Below are positions 16,865-24,643 of a stretch of 64,000 nucleotides of DNA, in pieces (position 1 is the stretch's first letter; each line of letters begins with the position of its first letter). The position numbers were made by a program, and so were the translations under genes. This DNA comes from CAVUAT01 sp963848045 (lineage in GTDB: Bacteria; Actinomycetota; Thermoleophilia; Solirubrobacterales; 70-9). The stretch is taken from NCBI GenBank assembly GCA_963848045.1, contig CAWKCC010000004.1, positions 620,001-684,000 on the forward strand, read 5' to 3'. The notes below the pieces were generated by a model, which was given only the letters and a program-made list of their open reading frames with translations, was not told the origin of the DNA and did no database searches.

Positions 16865-18433
16865 TCAGCAGGTGCGGGGCCGGCCACCGATGCAGCGGTC
16901 CTTGCCCTCGCGGCCGATCAGCAGGTCGTAGCGATGGCTCGCGATCAGCACATCCTTGAAGCGGGTGCCCTCGAGCACCTCGTTGTTGCCGCGGATGCGG
17001 GTGCCCGCGCAGCGGGCTCCGCGCAGCTTGCCCTTGCCGCCGACGCGCGCGATCACGCCGCGCGTGTCTGTGTGGGCGAAGCCCGCGACATCGGCCTTGC
17101 CGGCGCCACCGCTGTAGAGGTGGCCGCCGCAGGGGTCGTTGGTGACGAGCTGGTCGTTGCCCGAGCCGCCGAAGAGCCGATCCCCGCCGCCGCCGCGGCT
17201 GACCAGGGCGTCATCGCCGCCGCCACCGATCAAGACGTCCGCGCCGCTCTCCCCCGCCCAGAGGATCTCGGCGTTGCGACTGCCCCGCAGCACGTCGCTG
17301 CCGGGGCCGCCGTCGGCCTTGAGCACGGTGGACTCGGGGAAGCCGTTGGCGATCGTGATCGAGTCGGAACCGTCATCGCCCCAGGCGAGCACGTAGCCGA
17401 CGGGAACGGCGGAGGTGCAGTCGATCGAGCCTGCGCTCGCGGTGCAGCCGTCGCCGACGGTCGCGCCGGAGCCCGTGACCCGATAACCGGATCCGGTGCT
17501 CTGGATCGTCCAGTTGTCCGGGCCCCCGCCGCCGAGCAAAACCAGCCCGGGATCGGGGGAGCCAGGGTCAGCGATGAAGACCTGCGGCCCCGGGGTCGCG
17601 CCCGCGCCGCACACGGTGACCGCGAAGCTGCCGCACTCGTCGAGGCCGAAGGCGCCGCGCACGGTTCCGCCTCCGGCGCCGTAGAGCCGGTCCTTGAAGA
17701 AGGTGCCGACCAGGTTCTCTATCCCGAAGATCCGCTCCGCGGAGTCATCCCCCCTTGCGCTGCCCGAGGCCAGGTAGACGTCGACGCCACCGCGGGTCGG
17801 GTGGGGGCCCGGAGGGGTCGCGGTCGCGAAGCTGAGCGTGTCGTTCCCGCCGTCACCGAAGTAGCGGTCGCGGTTGGAATCGCCGCGCAGCCAGTCGTCA
17901 TCCGCGCCGCCGCGAAGCTTGTCGATGCCGTGCCCGCCGACCAGCAGGTCGAAGCCGGCGTCACCGTATAGATGGTCGTCCTGGATGCCGCCGAAGAGGC
18001 GGTCGTTGCCCCCTCCGCCCCGCACGACATCGCCCCCGGCGCCGCCGACGACCACGTCGTCGCCCGAGCCGAGGTAGCCCTTGTCTCTGCCCGGGCCGAG
18101 TTGGATGAAGTCGTTGCCGGAGTTGCCGTAGGCCTTGTCGCGCCCGGTCCCGGTCGAGATGATGTCGTCGCCGGGACCGCCGCAGACGATGTCCTTGCCG
18201 CGCTTGGCGATGATCCGGTCGTTGCCGCCGCGGCCGTTGATCACCTGGACGCCCTTCTTCGGCGCCTTGATCACATCGTTGCCGTTGCTGCCGACGATCG
18301 TCGCCTTCTTGCCGCCGCAACGCGCGGCCTCGGCCTGGGCCGGGCCGGCGGCCGCCAGCGCCAAGACGGCGATCGCGGACAGGCCAGCAATCCGGGCTGC
18401 GCCTGCCTTGATCGTCCGCTCGCTACGTTCCAT
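16865..18433 (-). CDS. Secreted RTX-type calcium-binding repeat protein
   Basis: A 522-residue protein with an N-terminal signal (about 1-36, ending AQAEAA) followed by many glycine/aspartate nonapeptides of the GGxGxDxUx type: GGRGGNDRI, GGPGDDII, GSGDDVVVGG, GGGGNDRLFGG, GGADDDWLRGD and so on. These fold as a calcium-filled beta-roll outside the cell. A non-repeat block of about 120 residues lies at ~225-350, and RTX repeats resume after it. A Cys-containing C-terminus ends the protein. No protease or lipase domain is visible and no type I secretion genes are nearby, so it likely uses the Sec route. ATG 18433 has AAGGAA upstream. Confidence 0.88.
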   Translation of the reverse strand: MERSERTIKAGAARIAGLSAIAVLALAAAGPAQAEAARCGGKKATIVGSNGNDVIKAPKKGVQVINGRGGNDRIIAKRGKDIVCGGPGDDIISTGTGRDKAYGNSGNDFIQLGPGRDKGYLGSGDDVVVGGAGGDVVRGGGGNDRLFGGIQDDHLYGDAGFDLLVGGHGIDKLRGGADDDWLRGDSNRDRYFGDGGNDTLSFATATPPGPHPTRGGVDVYLASGSARGDDSAERIFGIENLVGTFFKDRLYGAGGGTVRGAFGLDECGSFAVTVCGAGATPGPQVFIADPGSPDPGLVLLGGGGPDNWTIQSTGSGYRVTGSGATVGDGCTASAGSIDCTSAVPVGYVLAWGDDGSDSITIANGFPESTVLKADGGPGSDVLRGSRNAEILWAGESGADVLIGGGGDDALVSRGGGGDRLFGGSGNDQLVTNDPCGGHLYSGGAGKADVAGFAHTDTRGVIARVGGKGKLRGARCAGTRIRGNNEVLEGTRFKDVLIASHRYDLLIGREGKDRCIGGRPRTC

Positions 18434-18529
18434 CCGTTCCTTTCGAGACCCGAGTCCTAAGCACCCGGGACCCCGGAGAGTTTCGCTTCGTTGATCGCAT
18501 CGGCCGAACTGCGAAGGTCCTTTAGCCGA

Positions 18530-18551
18530 ACCGCCGGCGAATACCGGCGGT
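18530..18551. terminator. Hairpin at the 3' end of the sirtuin gene
   Basis: A perfect 8-base stem, ACCGCCGG / CCGGCGGT, with a six-base loop abuts the stop codon of the minus-strand sirtuin gene. No T tract follows on the minus strand. Confidence 0.4.
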
Positions 18552-19312
18552 CATCCCAACTCGGCGAGCAGCCCCGGGAGATCCTCCGCGACGTCGCCGT
18601 CCAGCCTAGCCACGGCGTCGGCGTCATACGGCGTCGGGCCCCGAGTCAGGATCGCGAGTCCGCCTCCGCGCGCCATCGTCACGGCCGGCAGCCCGGCGGC
18701 CGGGTAGATCTCGAGCGAGGAGCCGACACAGAGCAGCAGCTCCGCGCGCGAGGCAAGCGCCTCGGCCTCGGCCATCGCCTCGGCGGGGAGCGGCTCGCCG
18801 AAGAGCACGACGTTCGGCTTCACCAGGCTGGTGCAGGCTGCGCAGACGGCCACGCCCTCTTCGTCGAACAGCTCCTCGACCGCCGCGAGCTCATAGGGCG
18901 CGCCGCAGCCCTGGCAGCTCGCCGAGCGGATCGAGCCGTGGATCTCGATCACCCGCTCCGTCCCGGCCCTGGTGTGGAGCATGTCGATGTTCTGGGTGAT
19001 CACCGCCTCCAGCAGGCCGCGCCGCTCGAGCTCGACCAGCGCCTCGTGGGCCGGGTTGGGCTCGATGCCGCCGAGCTCGTGCAGCCGCGGGCGGTAGAAG
19101 CTCCAGAAGCGCGCCGGATCGCTGCGGAAGGCGTCGATGTGCGCCACCTCCATCGGATCGACTTTCTCCCAGATGCCCTCTCCCGGGGTGCGGAAGTCGG
19201 GAATCCCGGAGGGAACCGAGATCCCGGCGCCGGTCAGCGCCACAGTGCAGCTCGACTCGCGAATGAGCTCCGCGAGCCGCTCGACTTCAGAGGTGGCTAC
19301 TTGCCCTTCCAC
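18551..19312 (-). CDS. NAD-dependent protein deacylase, Sir2 family
   Basis: A 253-residue sirtuin that removes acyl groups from protein lysines using NAD. All core motifs are present: GAGISVPSGIPDFR at 28-41, TQNID at 106-110, the catalytic His in IHGS at 125, and a zinc ribbon with C133, C136, C157 and C160. GSS (in VGSSLEIYPAA) follows. The GTG at 19312 lies inside the end of the preceding fatty-acid oxidation gene (16-base overlap), implying translational coupling. The Ala-Tyr-Arg type desuccinylase markers are not obvious; F69-xx-Y73-R74 (FWSFYRP) vaguely resembles the YxxR pair of desuccinylases, so acyl preference is open. Confidence 0.93.
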   Translation of the reverse strand: MEGQVATSEVERLAELIRESSCTVALTGAGISVPSGIPDFRTPGEGIWEKVDPMEVAHIDAFRSDPARFWSFYRPRLHELGGIEPNPAHEALVELERRGLLEAVITQNIDMLHTRAGTERVIEIHGSIRSASCQGCGAPYELAAVEELFDEEGVAVCAACTSLVKPNVVLFGEPLPAEAMAEAEALASRAELLLCVGSSLEIYPAAGLPAVTMARGGGLAILTRGPTPYDADAVARLDGDVAEDLPGLLAELG

Positions 19313-21294
19313 TGGGCCTGGCGCTTCTGCAGGAAGGCGGCGATGCCCTCGCGGCCGTCCTCGGAGAGGAAGACCTCGGCGAACCCCTGCTTCTCGGCGT
19401 CGATCCCGTGGTCGAGGTCACCCTTGTTGGAGACGAGCTTCACCTGCTCGACCGCCAGCGGGGCCTGGCCACCGAGCTTCCGTGCCCACGAGATCGCCAC
19501 CTCGAGCAACTGCTCGTCGGGTACGAGGTCGTCGGCGAGGCCGTGCTCGCGTGCCTCTCGCGCCAGCATCGCGTCCCCGGTCAGGTTCATCTCCTTGGCC
19601 TTCGCCTCGCCGACCAGCCGTGGCAGCCGCTGGGTGCCGCCGAAGCCGGGAATGATCCCGAGATTGATCTCGGGCTGGCCGAACACGGCCGAGTCCGCCG
19701 CGACCCGGAAGTCGCAGGCCATCGCCAGCTCGCAGCCGCCTCCGTAGGCGATCGCGTTGACCGCTGCGATGGTCGAGACGCGCGACTGACCGAGCTCGCG
19801 CAGCAGCGCGTGGCCGTTATCGATCAGCTCGGCTCCCTTCTCGGGACTGTCCATCTTGGTGAAGGCCTTGATGTCGGCCCCGGCCGAATACACCACCGGA
19901 AGCGAGGAGTAGACGACCATCGCCTTGATCTCGCCATCGGCCTTGACCTGCTCCCAGACCTTCCCCAGGTCCTCGATCACCTGGGGCGAGATCGCGTTCA
20001 TCGGCGGGTTGGCGAGCCAGGCGATCGCTACGCCATCGCCGCGCTTCTCGAGCTTCACCGTGCCCTCGCCCTCGCCCTGCGGATATGCGTAGAAGCCCTG
20101 GCCGGATTTCAGACCCAGTCGTCCCTGGGCGACGAGCCGCTTCAGGATGGTCGGGGCGGCGAAGCGGTCGCCGTGACTCTGCTCGTAGCGCTCGAGCTTC
20201 TCCAGCATCGTGTCGAGGCCGTCGATGTCCGCCTTCCAGAAGGGCGGAAACAGCCCGCGCCGGGGATCGAGGCCGGCGCCCGCCATCATTCCGAGGTCGA
20301 TCTCGCGAACCGTGCAGACGCCCTCCTCGAGCACCCTGCAGGCCTCGACGAGCGACTTCAGCACGAACAGGTCCGCGAGCTCCTCGCCGTCGGGCTCACC
20401 GTCGCCGGGGACGTTCGGTTCGCCGTCCTTGTAGAGGCCCTCGCCGCCCGACTTGGCGCCGAGCTTGCCGTCGGCGACCAGCTTGTGCATGCCCTTGTGG
20501 ACGTAGAAGCTGTCGCCGTAGGACTCGTTGAGGTATTCGGCCACGTGCAGGACGGTGTCGAGGCCGAGCATGTCGATCAACACGAAGGGGCCCATCGGCG
20601 AGACGTTGGAGGCCGCCACCGCGTCGTCGATCTTCTTTATCGAGAGGCCCTTCTCCTCCTGCTGGCGCCAGATCTCGCCCGCCGCCGAGTTGAGTATGCG
20701 GTTGACGACGAACCCGGGCACCTCCGAGCAGGTGATCGGCTGTTTGCGGATCGCCTGAGCGAAATTGAAGGCCGCGGTGACGGTCTCGCGCGAGGTATCG
20801 GCCCCCGCGATGATCTCGACCAGCGGCATCACCGAGGCCGGGTAGAAGAAGTGGAAGCCGACGACCTTGTCGGGCCGCAGGGTCTGGGCGCCGATCTCGC
20901 TGATCGGCAACGACGACGTGTTGGAGGCGAGGATCGCGTGTCCGGGGGTGGCCTCGTCAAGCTCCGCGTAGACCGCCTTCTTGATCTCGATCTTCTCGGG
21001 CACTGCCTCGATCACGATGTCCACGTCACCGAATGCCTCGTAGGAGATGGTGCCGGTGATCCGGCCCACGACCTCGGCGAGGCGCGCGTCGGCCGCCTCC
21101 TGGGTGAGCTTCTCCTTGGCGACGAGCGAGCCGAGCTGGCCTTTGGTCACCTCCTCGGCCTTGGCGATGGCGGCATCGACGAACTTCTGGTCGACGTCCT
21201 TGACGACCACCGGGATGTCTGCGGCAGCGATCGTCTGCGCGATCTCGCCGCCCATGGTTCCGCCACCGAGCACGGCGGCCTTGAAGACGAACAT
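19297..21294 (-). CDS. Fused 3-hydroxyacyl-CoA dehydrogenase / enoyl-CoA hydratase
   Basis: A 665-residue bifunctional beta-oxidation enzyme. Residues 1-~290 are the NAD-binding 3-hydroxyacyl-CoA dehydrogenase (GGGTMGGEIAQ at 10-20; catalytic region VVGFHFFYPASVMPLVEI). About 300-395 is the C-terminal dehydrogenase domain. About 410-665 is a crotonase fold (WLANPPMNAISPQ; SAGADIKAF oxyanion-hole segment; AYGGGCELAMACDF). The dehydrogenase precedes the hydratase, as in Bacillus FadN-type proteins and opposite to E. coli FadB. Start ATG 21294 has GGAGGG eight bases before it. Its end overlaps the sirtuin start, and a GNAT gene is divergent from it. Confidence 0.92.
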   Translation of the reverse strand: MFVFKAAVLGGGTMGGEIAQTIAAADIPVVVKDVDQKFVDAAIAKAEEVTKGQLGSLVAKEKLTQEAADARLAEVVGRITGTISYEAFGDVDIVIEAVPEKIEIKKAVYAELDEATPGHAILASNTSSLPISEIGAQTLRPDKVVGFHFFYPASVMPLVEIIAGADTSRETVTAAFNFAQAIRKQPITCSEVPGFVVNRILNSAAGEIWRQQEEKGLSIKKIDDAVAASNVSPMGPFVLIDMLGLDTVLHVAEYLNESYGDSFYVHKGMHKLVADGKLGAKSGGEGLYKDGEPNVPGDGEPDGEELADLFVLKSLVEACRVLEEGVCTVREIDLGMMAGAGLDPRRGLFPPFWKADIDGLDTMLEKLERYEQSHGDRFAAPTILKRLVAQGRLGLKSGQGFYAYPQGEGEGTVKLEKRGDGVAIAWLANPPMNAISPQVIEDLGKVWEQVKADGEIKAMVVYSSLPVVYSAGADIKAFTKMDSPEKGAELIDNGHALLRELGQSRVSTIAAVNAIAYGGGCELAMACDFRVAADSAVFGQPEINLGIIPGFGGTQRLPRLVGEAKAKEMNLTGDAMLAREAREHGLADDLVPDEQLLEVAISWARKLGGQAPLAVEQVKLVSNKGDLDHGIDAEKQGFAEVFLSEDGREGIAAFLQKRQAQWKGK

Positions 21295-21396
21295 GAAGTG
21301 AGCCCTCCGAAGGTCGGGGTTGGCGGGCGAAGGCTAGTGCCCTTGCACGGAAACCGCTTGCCGGCGAGGCGATCGCCGACGAAATACTCTCGGGGC

Positions 21397-21864
21397 ATGC
21401 CCGCTGACTTCACCGTCAGGCGCGCCGACGCCGGCGACGCCGGCGATCTGGCTCGCCTGCTGCATGACTTCAACAGCGAGTTCGAGGAGTTCGCCCCGCC
21501 GGTGGAGCTGCTGGCCGAGCGCATCCGCGACCACATCGAGAGCGGGGACTCGACCTTCCTCCTGGAAGGGGGCGGTCCCGACGGCTTCGCGCAGCTGCGC
21601 TTCCGAGCGTCGCTGATCAGCGGTGCCCTCGACGCCCACCTCGAAGAGCTCTACGTGGTCCCGCGAATGCGGGGCCAGGGGCGCGGCCGGGCGCTGTTGG
21701 AGGCGGCGATCGAGCTGGCGCGAGCCCGTGGCGCCGCCCGCATCGACCTCGGTACCAGCGAGGACGACGTCGCAGCCAGGAGGCTGTACGAGAGTGCCGG
21801 GTTCACGAACCTCGAGCGGCTGCCGAAGGGCCCCGTCATGTACGTCTACGAACGCGACCTCTGA
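21397..21864 (+). CDS. GNAT family N-acetyltransferase
   Basis: A 155-residue acetyltransferase. Motif A, which holds the acetyl-CoA pyrophosphate, is VVPRMRGQGRGRALLEAAIE at about 88-107. The downstream strand-helix ARRLYESAGF is also typical. The N-terminal VRRADAGDAGDLARLLHDFN is the usual GNAT opening. The frame is open far upstream, but that region is the antisense of the fatty-acid oxidation gene; ATG 21397 is the natural start. The acceptor is unknown. Its position opposite a fused beta-oxidation enzyme and a sirtuin makes protein or metabolite acylation control worth considering (inference). Confidence 0.85.
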   Translation: MPADFTVRRADAGDAGDLARLLHDFNSEFEEFAPPVELLAERIRDHIESGDSTFLLEGGGPDGFAQLRFRASLISGALDAHLEELYVVPRMRGQGRGRALLEAAIELARARGAARIDLGTSEDDVAARRLYESAGFTNLERLPKGPVMYVYERDL

Positions 21865-21877
21865 GCCGCGGACGGCA

Positions 21878-22345
21878 TCAGTCGCCGTAGACCTCGCGCT
21901 TGATCAACGTCATCGACCTGATCACCGAGTCGAGGAAGGGCTCGACCTCGGCCAGCAGGCGCTTCTGCTCGCGCTTTCCCGCTTTCGTGATCGAGTAGTA
22001 GCGACGGGTGCGGCGGTCGGGCAGCTCCCAGCGGCCCTCGATCAGCCCGTCACGCTCCATCGTGCGCAGCAGCGGGTACATCGTGTTCGGGTTGACCGAG
22101 ATCACCCCCTGGGTCATCTCCTCGATCGCCTCGATCAGGCGGTTGCCGTAGGTCGGCTCGGCCGAGACCAGGTGCAGCACCAGCAGCGGGAAGATGTCGC
22201 GGCGGCGGATATCGCCGCCCAGCGCGTCCGAAGGCCGGCCGCCGCGCTTGGCGCCGCGCTTGCGCACCGCCGCCCCCCCGGCCTTGGTCGCCTCGGCGAC
22301 GGCCTCGGAGACCCGCTGCTCACCGCCTTTGGGCTCCTTCGCCAC
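21878..22345 (-). CDS. PadR family transcriptional regulator
   Basis: A 155-residue regulator with a charged N-terminal extension of about 45 residues, then a PadR winged helix: FPLLVLHLVSAEPTYGNRL, INPNT-like VNPNTMYPLLRTME, and the wing DRRTRRYYSIT. A C-terminal helix for dimerisation follows. PadR proteins repress stress, drug or phenolic-acid genes and often their own gene. Start is GTG 22345. A 12-base perfect palindrome lies 22 bases upstream in the gap shared with the divergent helicase gene, a good candidate operator. Confidence 0.88.
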   Translation of the reverse strand: MAKEPKGGEQRVSEAVAEATKAGGAAVRKRGAKRGGRPSDALGGDIRRRDIFPLLVLHLVSAEPTYGNRLIEAIEEMTQGVISVNPNTMYPLLRTMERDGLIEGRWELPDRRTRRYYSITKAGKREQKRLLAEVEPFLDSVIRSMTLIKREVYGD

Positions 22346-22367
22346 CAGGCGCGAGTCTACGCCCCTA

Positions 22368-22379
22368 CTTACGCGTAAG
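22368..22379. promoter_or_regulatory. Perfect palindrome, candidate PadR operator
   Basis: CTTACGCGTAAG is a perfect 12-base palindrome, flanked by CCCC on the left and GGG on the right. It sits in the 101-base divergent region between the PadR gene and the RecD2-like helicase gene. Auto-repression by PadR is inferred from position, not from a matched motif. Confidence 0.4.
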
Positions 22380-22446
22380 GGGCTCGAGCGGATCAGGTTC
22401 CGGCCCCGGCCGGCCTGGCGGGGGAATAGACGACGCCGGTGGATGG

Positions 22447-24582
22447 TTGACTGGGGCGGTGAGCGAACGCGAGACCCTGACCGTGACGGTGCGGCGCGTC
22501 CTATTTGCCTCGGAGGACGGCTCCTTCACCATCCTCGACGCCCTCGACGAGGACTCCGGGGACGACGTGGCCGTGGTCGGTCCGGTCTCCCACCTGCAGC
22601 CGGGTGATCGCGCCGAGGTCAACGGCAGCTGGGAGGAACACGCCCGCTATGGCCATCAGCTGCGCGCGGCCGACGCCATGCCCCTCGATCCCACCGACCG
22701 CCCCGGCCAGATCGCCTACCTGACCTCGCTGCGCCAGATCGGCGAGGTTCGCGCCGCAACGCTTCTCGGAATCCACGGCGACGGGGTGCTGGAGGCGATC
22801 GCGGCCGACCCCGAGGCGGTGTTCGGCGCCCTGCCGGGGCTGGGCGCGCGCCAGGCGGAGGCCGCGGCCGAGAGCTGGCACGCGAGCCGCGCCGTCCGCG
22901 ACCTGCATGTGCAACTGGCGCCGCACGGGCTGGCCCACCTCGCATCGCTGCTGCACTCTCGCCACGGCGCGGAGGCGATGCGGGTGCTGCACGAGGACCC
23001 CTACAGCCTGGTCGAGATCGACGGGGTCGGCTTCAAGCTGGCGGACCGGATCGCGCTCGCAACCGACGTGCCTCCCGACTCCGAGCGCCGCGCCCAGGCG
23101 GCTGCCTCATACGCCTTGGTCGAGGCCGAGCGCGGCGGCAACACGCACCTGCCGGCGGCCGAGCTGGCCCGGGCGGCGGCCGAGCTGCTCGGAACCGCGC
23201 CCGATCCCGAGGTGCTGACCTCGACGCCCGGGCTGCTGGTCGACGCGGGGCGCGTGTATCGCCGGCCCACCCACACCCGTGAGCTGTGGTGCGCGGAGGC
23301 GATGGCAGGACGTGCCGCGGCGCCGCCTCGCATCAACCACGATCCCGGCGGTGAGCCCAGCGGTGGTCTCACCCACGAGCAGTGGGCGGCCGTCCGCGGC
23401 GCCTTCGCCTCGCGCCTCTCGGTTCTCACCGGCGGCCCAGGGGTGGGCAAGACCGTCTGCACCCGCGCGATCGTCGAGCAGGCGCAGGCCGCAAGCGCTC
23501 GAGTCGCCTTGTGCGCGCCGACCGGCCGTGCCGCCCGCCGCCTGGAGGAGGCCACGGGCCACGGCGCTGAGACGATCCACAGGATGCTGGAGTGGATGCC
23601 GGGTTCGGACCCGGGTCACCACGCCGGCCACCCCCACCCCGCTGACATCGTGCTGGTGGACGAGGCCTCGATGCTGAACCTGCAGATCTGCGAGGTGCTG
23701 CTCGGCGGGCTGGCCGAGACCACCCACCTGGTACTGGTCGGCGACGCCGACCAGCTCCCCCCGATCGGCGCCGGGACGCCCTTCGCCGACCTGATCGCCT
23801 CGGAGATCGCCCCGATCACCCGGCTCAGCCACATCTTCCGCCAGGCGGCCCGGTCGATGATCACGACCGCGGCTCATGCGGTCAACGAGGGGCGCTCGCC
23901 CGGACTGGAGCCGGGTCCCAGCCAGGAGCACGACCTCTTCTTCGTCGACAGGCCGAACCCGGCGCATGCGCTCGAGACGGTTGCGGCGCTGGTGTCCGAG
24001 CGCGTCCCCGAGGGCCTAGGGCTGGACCCGGTGCGCGACGTCCAGGTGATTGCGCCGATGTACCGGACGCCGGTCGGCATCGACGCGCTCAACGAGCGTC
24101 TGCAGGCGCGCCTCAACCCCGACGGCAAGAGCGCCCTGAAGGACCGCTTCCGGATCGGCGACCGCCTGATCCAGACGCGCAACTCGCACGAGCTCGGCCT
24201 GATGAACGGATCGATCTGCTTCCTGATCGAGGACGACCCCGACCAGGAGGCGGTCGTGGTCGAGACCGACGACGGCGGCTCGCTGGTGGTCCCCTACGAC
24301 GAGGCGACCGCACTACGGCTCGGCTACGCGATCTCGGTGCACAAGGCCCAGGGCTCCGAGGTCCCGGTGGTGGTCTTCGTCTGCCACCGCTCCCACGCGC
24401 GCATGCTCACGCGGCCGCTGATCTACACGGCGATCACGCGCGCCAGGCGCACCTGCGTGCTGGTCGGCGAGCGTCCCGCGCTGGCGCAGGCCGTGCGGCG
24501 CGACGACGCCGGCCGGCGCCACTCGGGGCTGGCCGGGCGGCTGCGCGAGGCCGCTCCCGCGACGAGGCGAGAAGCGGCCTGA
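22447..24582 (+). CDS. recD2: RecD2-like ATP-dependent DNA helicase
   Basis: A 711-residue SF1 helicase with the RecD2 layout: an N-terminal OB/helix-hairpin-helix region (LTVTVRRVLFASEDGSFTI; LPGLGARQAEAAAESW; IDGVGFKLADRIA at about 195-207), then the motor. Walker A is LTGGPGVGKT at about 328-337, Walker B is VLVDEASML at about 401-409, motif III LVGDADQLPPIG follows, and the C-terminal YAISVHKAQGSE and YTAITRAR motifs are present. RecD2 helicases act in RecBCD-independent repair and mismatch-associated processing (family knowledge). Starts at TTG 22447 or GTG 22459 are both possible. It is convergent with the acyl-CoA dehydrogenase gene across a strong hairpin. Confidence 0.9.
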   Translation: MTGAVSERETLTVTVRRVLFASEDGSFTILDALDEDSGDDVAVVGPVSHLQPGDRAEVNGSWEEHARYGHQLRAADAMPLDPTDRPGQIAYLTSLRQIGEVRAATLLGIHGDGVLEAIAADPEAVFGALPGLGARQAEAAAESWHASRAVRDLHVQLAPHGLAHLASLLHSRHGAEAMRVLHEDPYSLVEIDGVGFKLADRIALATDVPPDSERRAQAAASYALVEAERGGNTHLPAAELARAAAELLGTAPDPEVLTSTPGLLVDAGRVYRRPTHTRELWCAEAMAGRAAAPPRINHDPGGEPSGGLTHEQWAAVRGAFASRLSVLTGGPGVGKTVCTRAIVEQAQAASARVALCAPTGRAARRLEEATGHGAETIHRMLEWMPGSDPGHHAGHPHPADIVLVDEASMLNLQICEVLLGGLAETTHLVLVGDADQLPPIGAGTPFADLIASEIAPITRLSHIFRQAARSMITTAAHAVNEGRSPGLEPGPSQEHDLFFVDRPNPAHALETVAALVSERVPEGLGLDPVRDVQVIAPMYRTPVGIDALNERLQARLNPDGKSALKDRFRIGDRLIQTRNSHELGLMNGSICFLIEDDPDQEAVVVETDDGGSLVVPYDEATALRLGYAISVHKAQGSEVPVVVFVCHRSHARMLTRPLIYTAITRARRTCVLVGERPALAQAVRRDDAGRRHSGLAGRLREAAPATRREAA

Positions 24583-24587
24583 AACGA

Positions 24588-24616
24588 CGAGCGCCCCGGC
24601 GAGACCGGGGCGCTCG
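24588..24616. terminator. Strong bidirectional hairpin
   Basis: A perfect 12-base stem, CGAGCGCCCCGG / CCGGGGCGCTCG, with a five-base loop lies five bases past the recD2 stop and 27 bases before the stop of the convergent acyl-CoA dehydrogenase gene. It is the best terminator-like structure in the window, although it lacks a T tract. Confidence 0.65.
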
Positions 24617-24643
24617 CTGAAATCCGTCCTCGGGAGCCTCCGG

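Noticed and set aside
16796..17971. 391-residue open frame antisense to the RTX protein
   Set aside because: The RTX frame has regular GGxGxD repeats; the antisense has only Ala/Val-rich sequence.
17000..18300. Repeated DNA in the RTX gene considered as a CRISPR-like array
   Set aside because: Repeats are short, imperfect and in codon register, encoding Ca2+-binding nonapeptides.
19408..21396. Long N-terminal extension of the GNAT frame across the fatty-acid oxidation gene
   Set aside because: It is antisense to a gene with clear motifs; the GNAT domain starts at 21397.
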